Source: Cryphonectria parasitica EP155
Lineage: Eukaryota > Ascomycota > Sordariomycetes > Diaporthales > Cryphonectriaceae
Direction of reading: 5' to 3'
NCBI RefSeq assembly: GCF_011745365.1
Contig: NW_024468913.1
Location: 2,170,001 to 2,234,000 of the forward strand
DNA: 64,000 nt
This document shows, piece by piece, positions 56,755-64,000 of this stretch. The notes below the pieces were generated by a model, which was not told where the DNA came from, did no database searches, and worked only from the letters and a program-made list of their open reading frames with translations. A program made the position numbers and the translations under genes. Position 1 is the first letter of the stretch, and each line of letters begins with the position of its first letter.

Positions 56755-59088
56755 ATGGCTGAAGCAGAGTCTCAGAAAGTTGAAAATATGGAGGAACCAG
56801 GTCTAACTGAGAAGCCAATAATAGATCATGTCGAGCCGGTGACGGCTGACTGGCGAGTTGAGGCTGCTGTCAAGACTCGTTGGCATTCTATCAGATCAAA
56901 CCCTAAGATCATTGTCATAGCTCTATTCGCGTCGTAAGCATACTCATCCCCTCCCCTCTTCCCCAGGAGAGCATTATTTCCAACTGACGACGTCGAGATC
57001 AGCTTTGGAGGTTTCGAATATGGTTATCAGCAGGGCGTGTTGTCCCAATCCTTCGTTGCCACCCGTTTCACCGAGAATTTTCCCTCAGTCGTTCAATCCT
57101 CAGCATCCGAGGGTTGGTTGACATCTGTACTCCAGCTTGGTGGTATTTTGGGGTCCCTTTCCGCCGGCCTACTCGGTGAGATGTTCTCGAGAAAATATAC
57201 CATGCTCAGCGCTTGTTGTTGGACGATTCTCGGTAGCTATCTCTACGTCGGAGCCCACGCCGGACACCCTCAACTACTCTACGCAGGACGATTCTTCACA
57301 GGCATCGGCGTCGGCCTATATAGCGGCGTTGGACCGCTTTACAACGCGGAAATCTCGGCTCCTGAGACAAGAGGCTTTATTGTCAGCTTCTACCAATTCA
57401 CCACCATATTAGGCATCATGTTGAGTTTCTGGATTGGATATGTATGATCATTGCATTTCTTTTGCCTGTTGTGTGTCTTTGAGGATGATTCCTCTTAATG
57501 TATCACACAGAACCTTGGGTTTTGTAATGCTAATCGGATGCCTTCAGGGAAGCAACTACATCGGTGGAACTGGCGAGGGACAGTCAGATTTGGCTTGGAG
57601 GCTACCATCCATTATCCAGGGCATTCCTTCGATTCTTCTGGCCCTGGGTATCTGGTGGATGCCATTCTCTCCGCGGTGGCTTGTCAAAGTCGGAAAATAC
57701 GAGAAGGCCAAGGAGACTCTAGCATGGCTCCGTAAGAGATCGATCGAGGATCCGCTCGTCGAGGCCGAGTTCCTCGAAATTAGGGCCGAGGCCTTATTCG
57801 AGCAGCGCGTGTTCGAGAAGAACTTTCCCAAATTGGCAGCCAAGGTTGGTCCTCCTCAACATTACGTCCGTCGAGAACTCGATCTGAACAATTGTACAGG
57901 AGAAGCAAAGCATATTTATCCGCGAGCTTGCCGGATATGTCCCTCTATTTCGATCGCGGGACAACCTGAAGCGAACTGCCACCGCATGGCTGGTCATGTT
58001 CTGGCAACAGTGGAGCGGTATAGACTCGAGTACGCCAAGATTGCGCACTTGCCAAAGAAACTTCTGAGCTGACGATGCTTGCAGTCATTTACTACGCGTC
58101 GAGTGTGTTTCAAAGCTATGGCTTCTCAGAAGGCACGACTGCTGAGCTGGCTACTGGTGTCACCGGCTCTGTGTTTATGGCGAGCACAATCCCAGGAATG
58201 GTATGTCCCATGGTGTTGACCGGTCTGAAATGGCGTGTCGTTTCGTACTGACGTACTCAAAGCTCCTCATCGATCGGCTCGGACGTAAAACGATGCTCCT
58301 TACTGGGTCCACCATTATGTTCGTTACTATGATCAGCGTCGGGGTGATAGTCGCCAAGTTTCGCCACGACTGGGCTAACCACACTGATGCGGGTATGTCC
58401 TTTTCACTCCAGACGAGATAGCTTCTGAGCTTTTCTGCTAACCAAAGTATCTCGGTCAGGTTGGGCCGCAATTGTACTCATCTGGATCTACGTAAGTGCA
58501 CCACCTTACCGATTTAGACCGATGTCAGTATATTGACTTTGTGATGTAGACAGCTGGCTTTGGCTATGGATGGGGTCCTGCCTCATGGGTATGTCATCTT
58601 TCCACCGCACCAATGGGTGTGCAAAATTTTAGACTACTTTCTGAACTAACTCCTGGTTAGACGCTCGTATCCGAGATCTTCCCTCTGTCCATAAGAGCGC
58701 GAGGTGCCTCCATAGGGGCGTCGAGTAATTGGGTCAACAACTTCGCCATCGCTCTGTTCGTGCCTTCCATGTTCGCTTCCTGGGCGTGGGGCACATACAT
58801 TTTCTTCGCAGTATTCCTTGTGGGCGGATTTGTAAGTTGTCTCTATCCTTGTTCGTTGCATTGGAAGTGATGATATCAGACACTGACGATGAAGTCAACT
58901 TCTAGCTTTGGGTCTGGCTTGTTCTGCCCGAGACCAAAAATGCTACGCTTGAAGACATGGACCGTGTTTTCAAGAGCTATACTGGTGCAGAGGATGCCGC
59001 CATGCTAGCGGAAGCGCAACGGGATGTTGGCCTCCTTGATTTCCTGAGCCGCGGTCTGAACCCAGATGAGCTTGTCGAGAAGGCTTAA
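56755..59088 (+). CDS. MFS sugar transporter (ten exons)
   Basis: Hexose/disaccharide:H+ symporter-type permease of the plasma membrane. Exons: 56755-56933, 57003-57441, 57548-57844, 57900-58029, 58085-58200, 58263-58392, 58460-58491, 58550-58588, 58661-58831 and 58906-59088. All phases agree and the product is 571 residues. Family signatures are FGGFEYGYQQGVLSQSF at helix 1, GLLGEMFSRKYTML in the 2-3 loop, PLYNAEISAPETRG, SPRWLVKVGKYEKA, WQQWSGIDSIIYYASSVF across a junction, LLIDRLGRKTMLL, and LPETKNATLEDMD. The third intron uses a weak GTTGGT donor. Transported sugar unknown. The start follows a TATA box by 92 bases. It neighbours a small secreted protein and a CBM1 esterase. Confidence 0.9.
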
Positions 59089-59708
59089 ATGCTTTGAGGA
59101 TTCAACAATTATGATAAAATGGAGGCCTTGTGTACCGGAAAATGGTCTGGAAGAGAAACTGCGCCGGTGGTCTCTGGGACGACCAGAAGTGAGAAGCAGA
59201 TATTGTGACTAGTTTCTCATCCGAAACAGAAGCAATCAGAACGAGAACCAATATTCCTTCGACCGTACCCATTTCTGTCATCTTTGAGCCCGTCTTACAC
59301 CCGTTTTAAAGATTGGTGGGGCAAGGTACAAAGCTCACGTAGTATCAGTGTAGGGCTAAGTCACAATGCAGAAGACGATACTGCTAGTCAGTAAAATCAC
59401 AAGCTGCTGGAATTTTTTAAGTGTCACGTTGTGGTCTTTTGCACGGTTCCTGACAATTTCGTCTCCCAATAAGACCATGTTTATATTCCAGAACGCCAAC
59501 CCCTTCATCGATTAGGATACACGAAAATAACCAAATGATGAACATCAATGAGTCGTCAACAAGTGCGCATGTCCATTTTTTGCATCACCATCCTGCCAAG
59601 CCTGTTCCTAGCTCTGATCATGGCCCGGACCGAGAGTCTCAAACGAAAGCTTGAAAAACTGTACCCTCGACTTCCTAGTCAACACCGGTGCCAATCATGT
59701 AACGACTG
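59089..59708. other. Intergenic region between convergent genes
   Basis: About 620 bases between the stops of the sugar transporter and the RTA1-like gene; nothing supported. Confidence 0.55.
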
Positions 59709-60853
59709 CTACACACTGTCATCTGACATATCCGAAACTAGGTAAAGCTCAGGAGACTCTTCCGCAGTCCCCTTCTTCCCCACAAAGATCCCTGCCTTAC
59801 TCGCTTCCTTCTTCGCGGCCTTTTGCGCTTTTCTCTCCGCCTTCTCAGCCTTTTTGTCGGCTCTTGACCAGGAGGACTTTGGACCAACTAGTGCTCGGCC
59901 TGGATGCATTATGGCGAGTACGAGGAAGCAGATCATCATCGGAAAGGCATCCAATACGTAGCTGTATGCTTCATGGAAAGGCACTGGGTTCGAGGAAGGT
60001 GACAAGCCACCACCAAATTCAGCAATTCGGTAGAAGATTCGAAGCTGTTTTCGTGCGTCAGAAAGTAAACCTTGCGTACAGAAAGATGGATACTTACCGA
60101 AATAAGGCTCAGAACGGCGTACAGAGCATATAGTAGGCCCTTCCAGCCCCTTTTCGGAAGGTCGGCATTGTTCTCAAGACCGTTCAGCCAGATCGATGCC
60201 GAAGATGATTCAAGTTGGCGTTCTTGGCGATGGAACATAATCATCAGGGATAGAAAACCCAGGATGAAGAGTTCCTGTAGGGCAATTCCAGCCATGTAGA
60301 TATGCAGACCGGTCTGAGCCAAGCTTGAGCCTGGACTCGTCATGGTGCCTCCAACTCCCTGGACCAGAAAGGTCAAGATATCGGCCCACACAAACCACTT
60401 ACTCATACCAGTAGCTCGAAAGGGGCCGATCTTCTTTGCGGGCAGGAAGTAATACACCATTCTCGCAAATGTCATGTAGACAAAGCCGTTGATCCACAGC
60501 GGCGCTAAAAGGAAGAGCAAGGTGTGAGCCAGCGCGTATCCGCTGCTCTGCTGATCGTGCGCTCCAAGGGCACCGGTAACAAAGGCAGCCGTCTCCCACA
60601 GGCCTGCCATGATGAGGACCCAGGCATAGCGCTTCTTGAAAGTGATGGCCTCGGTCACGTGTGCCAGTGTCAATAGGCCGAACAAGACCGAGAAGGCGAC
60701 GGCGGCGCTGAATGAAGGATCGAAGTTGTAATTGGAATTGCAAGCAGTGATCGGAACATTGCCGTATTTGCCTGGGACTGCTGTCGTGCAGCTCGCCATA
60801 GAGGCGTCGGACGTGGACGTTGGAGTGGTTGTGGTGGCTGTAGAGGTCGCCAT
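59709..60853 (-). CDS. RTA1-like membrane protein
   Basis: Seven-helix membrane protein of the fungal lipid-translocating exporter/RTA1 family, linked in yeasts to resistance against sterol- or lipid-directed stress. Exons 60853-60098 and 60044-59709 (GTAAGT donor, CAG acceptor, phase 0), 363 residues. The Thr/Ser-rich extracellular N-terminus has two cysteines and NVPITACNSNYNFDPSF. Family-typical segments are LAPLWINGFVYMTFARMVYY, MSKWFVWADILTFLVQGVGG with the Q-x-x-G, and after the junction LRIFYRIAEFGGG and AYSYVLDAFPMMI. The C-terminal tail is highly basic (KKAEKAERKAQKAAKKEASK). A TATATAAA motif lies about 150 bases upstream on the minus strand. Confidence 0.9.
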
Positions 60854-62677
60854 GCTTCCAAGTGCTGTTATGTGAATTCGTCACACCTGGGAAAGCTGTA
60901 GTCACGAGTGATTATGTAGATATTAGAAGAAACTGAAGTGATAATTCTCCGATTGTCAACGCCATGAAATGGTTTCCGAATGAGAAGTTCTGAGCTGTTT
61001 ATATAGTATCAGCTAGCCTTCGAAGTCCCAGCAACACTCAGCTCGCCTGTCCCTGGGTAGTGGCTGAGGCTGAATCCTCTTGATTTATCGTGCTAATAAC
61101 TAGCGAGCTAAACAATCACTTGAGGTTGCGGCTTTTGCTTATGTGACTGGGGCGCAGTCAAGGCTGACTTTGTATCTTTCACAGAATACGGTAAGAATTT
61201 GGCGAAGGAACCAATCAGCGTCAGTCTCACCGGGATCTGTTGACTATACTCTCCGAGTCCTATTGAACCACTAACACTGCATTTCTGGGGAGCGGAAAAT
61301 CCTACAAAGTCGCCATCGGGTTTTTGGGGTCTAAAATTCCATACATAAGTAGTACTTCATGTAATCACCCCTCGTGAGCCGTAGCGCTGCCATTTGAAAC
61401 TCGACACTCAGGCGAAGCGAATGGTTCCAAGCACGGTTTGGGCAAGACCCAGCCAATCCGCCGCTCAATGCAAACCTATGATACCTAAAGAGAAACAGGA
61501 GACAATACTTCAATACAGAATAGAGACCCGAGGCTATATGTGAGTGTTACTAGTCAAGGGAAGGATTTGGAAGTGATTGCCTCGACCCCTCGATGTCAGC
61601 ATAACTACGCGGGCAAGGGGTTCACAATCGACATAATGTTCCTTCAGCTCAGTCAGTCAACCTTATCCCTCCGGACTGTTGAAGTAATGATCAGACCCTT
61701 GAGAGCATGATCTAAGGTTGATGTAAGATCCTCTCGATATGATTATTGTCTCGATCTTGTCCCGCTCGTCTCTTGTACGTTTCGGGCGGTTCTCAAAGCC
61801 ATATCTTGTTGATTTGACCTCGCTTCTGTGATTTGACTGCCATTCTTCTCGTTGATTTGTTTCTCCCCCTAATATCTCGTCTACTTTACATTCGCTTCTT
61901 CACATAATCCGCTGCAGAATAAGCATCGCGCTCGCTGCACTTACTGTGAGCTCTCAAGCCCAGCAGTGGACACCGAGGTCAAACATATGGCTCTCATGCT
62001 ATAAGTGGGTTCAAAATCGATGAGAACATCACAGTAAATCCCTCTTCATTTGCACTGAACAATACAAGAACGTCATCATATCTCATGCCATGAATCACAT
62101 TGTAATTGATTTGCTTTGCAACTGCATTCTCAATGGCATGCATGTGCTATTTGTGGGAAAGTAAGCAATAGGTAACATCAGAGCTGCTTTCGCTTAATTC
62201 GCAATGCTTCACACTGCAGAAGTCGGTTCAAGATATCGAGGTGGTATTGACGGCACGTGGCAGTTACTATGAGTATCAGATCGCCCGGACTTGCTAGTGC
62301 TGTCCTCAAGACCTCCACATCAGGATTTCGGCCTGCCAAGGTCCGCTGCGTCTGCTTTGGTGAGGCCGCCTCTCCGTCCACGCGTCACAGGATAATTCCC
62401 TCCAATGATGCTGGTCCATCCTCACAAAGACTTTCCATTTCAGGCAAGCAGAGCGGAAAACTTTCACAAAGAGTATAGAGCTATCAACACAAAGAGATTG
62501 TAAAATGGCCTAACGTTCTTCAAGACTTGAAATTATATTTGACCCCTGTTGCAGCTTGAAAAAGTTCGTCCAATCCTTCATCTCTCCAAATTGTAATTGA
62601 ATCGCTTTGAAAGTCACGGAACCTCGTCCTTGCCCTTTCAAGAGCACCTACTGGCAGGAGCAGGTTTTTTGTTCACG
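60854..62677. other. Long intergenic region
   Basis: About 1.8 kb between divergent genes with no supportable coding sequence. It contains the RTA1-like promoter (TATATAAA on the minus strand near 60998-61005) and the esterase promoter. Confidence 0.55.
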
Positions 62678-63947
62678 ATGTCTCCGATCAACAATTTTCT
62701 CAAGATTGCCATCATAACGATCTCCTGTGGTCGTACCCTGGCTGATACAATTCCGACATATGGACAGTGCGGCGGCGAAGGATTCACTTCAACCGGCGAT
62801 TGTGCGTCTGGCTCCTACTGCCAGTCCGAGAATGCTTATTATTGTACGCACGACTTCGAAATGAGTATGCTGTCTCCGCCTGTTGACTGTTCGATCATGT
62901 AGATCAATGCATCCCAGGAACTGCAACGACCGCTGCGTCCTCAGTGGCCACGACACCAGCATCAACTTCAGCTACCACAACACTAGCTGTAACGACTCAT
63001 TCCAGTACTTCAACTTCAACACAATCTCCAACGTCGACAAGTAGTAAAGCTGCGACTTCCACCGGGGGAACACGATATCTAGTTGTATTCGGAGATTCAT
63101 ACTCAACGACGGAGTTTTATATCCAGGGAGGCTATCCTTCCGCATCCGACCCCATCGGCTTGCCTGCACTGCCTGGTGACACGACGAGCGGGGGTCTGAA
63201 CTGGGTCGGCCTCGTCACCAGCGAGCTGAACACAAGCCTCGTATTGACCTATGACTGGGCATACTATGGTGCTGATACTTCCAACGAGATCATCAACACT
63301 GGGGTCACCACCGACTTCATTGCGCAGGTTGGAGAGTTCGAAGAATACCTGGTTCCTGCACCCTCAGAGGCGGAATGGACAGCTGACAACACTCTCGTTG
63401 CTGTTTGGATGGGTATCAACGACGTTGGCGAGTGCTTCTGGGAATCTTCTGTGTATGCAACTTGCCCTATCGATGAGGTGATGGACACGTACTTTGGCCT
63501 TCTCGAGGATCTATACAACGATGGAGTCCGCGACTTTGTTCTCTTGATGATTCCTCGTAAGTATTCCGATCTTTTTCTTTTTCTTTTCGTCTCAGCCCTG
63601 AGCTGACATCTAAAATAGCATTTTACAAAGCTCCAATATTTGCGGACTACACAACGTCTGAGTTGGAAAGTCTCATTGACAACATTCAGACGTACAATGA
63701 GGCCCTGGAGACCAACCTCGCTACCTTCAAGTCCAGCTACAGTGGTGTCACAGGACAGGTCTTCAACACTTCAGATTCTTTCTGGACGGTGATTGATGAT
63801 CCCACGGCTTATGGCGCTGCGGATGCGACTTGCGAGAACACGGACGGAACGAGCTGCGTCTGGTATGATGACTACCATCCAGGGCAAGCAATTCAGAAGC
63901 TTGTTGCAGAAGCGCTCGTAGACGCTGTGGGGTCGAGCTACTTTTGA
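62678..63947 (+). CDS. Secreted CBM1-SGNH esterase (CE16-like)
   Basis: Extracellular deacetylase probably acting on plant-wall polysaccharide. Exons 62678-62843, 62903-63556 and 63619-63947; 382 residues. A signal peptide is followed by a cellulose-binding CBM1 (YGQCGGEGFTSTGDCASGS, then NAYYYQCIPG across the first junction) with its cysteines and aromatics intact. A Ser/Thr-rich linker of about 55 residues follows. The SGNH domain carries block I GDSYSTT (near residue 120), WMGINDVG with Asn, and the closing DYHPG with catalytic Asp and His near residue 365. All catalytic residues are present. The arrangement matches carbohydrate esterase family 16 acetylesterases. No protein-coding sequence follows before the window ends. 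Confidence 0.9.
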
Positions 63948-64000
63948 TTGTACGGGTGGCGACCTGTATATATCACTGTGTAAATAGCAGTTGCTTGACG

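Noticed and set aside
56247..56756. 169-codon open frame on the minus strand over the sugar transporter promoter
   Set aside because: Overlaps the TATA box and start of a confident gene, and shows no domain, splice support or family likeness.
49000..64000. Secondary-metabolite gene cluster
   Set aside because: Transporters and an SDR are present, but there is no polyketide synthase, peptide synthetase, terpene synthase or cluster regulator.

Overview
The window is nuclear DNA from a filamentous ascomycete (Pezizomycotina, perhaps Sordariomycetes; I cannot place it more closely). The evidence is short introns of about 55-110 nt with GTAAGT/GTATGT/GTACGT donors and CAG/TAG acceptors, CT-rich leaders, single-gene transcription units on both strands, and typical fungal families: Prp17, Erv14, Map1, kynurenine monooxygenase, pyruvate kinase, DHA1 and allantoate-type transporters, RTA1, Rds1 and a CBM1-bearing esterase. 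I recognised no transposon, tRNA, rRNA, CRISPR or virus. Gene models were built by hand-joining exons, with reading phase checked at each junction.

Layout. 1-20 kb: an FBXO21-like F-box/YccV protein, an Rds1-like ferritin-fold secreted protein, a membrane-anchored tandem amidohydrolase, an unknown coiled-coil protein, a very unusual fusion of an N-terminal helical (Helo/STAND-N-like) domain to a degenerate Rho GTPase, and the splicing factor Prp17. 20-27 kb: Erv14, methionine aminopeptidase 1 and kynurenine 3-monooxygenase (housekeeping block), then a small single-pass membrane protein. 27-40 kb: a 3.5-kb gene-poor stretch, an ACS-family (Dal5/Tna1-like) transporter, a small mitochondrial-type protein, and two DHA1 drug-transporter paralogues facing each other with an unknown cysteine-rich gene between them. 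41-48 kb: pyruvate kinase, a mitofissin (Atg44/DUF1748) gene and a long coiled-coil protein. 49-64 kb (accessory character): a polyol-type SDR, a pyrimidine-asymmetric region that may hide a spliced transcript, a small secreted cysteine-containing protein, a ten-exon sugar transporter, an RTA1-like membrane protein and a CBM1-SGNH acetylesterase.

How genes work together. Most neighbours look functionally independent. Possible links are the carbohydrate-oriented set at 49-64 kb (esterase, sugar transporter, polyol dehydrogenase), the paired DHA1 transporters, and a loose mitophagy/autophagy pairing at 45-48 kb. The most novel-looking item is the Helo-like/Rho fusion at 12281-15161: residues normally required for GTP hydrolysis are replaced and there is no prenylation motif, which suggests a soluble, GTPase-defective signalling switch.
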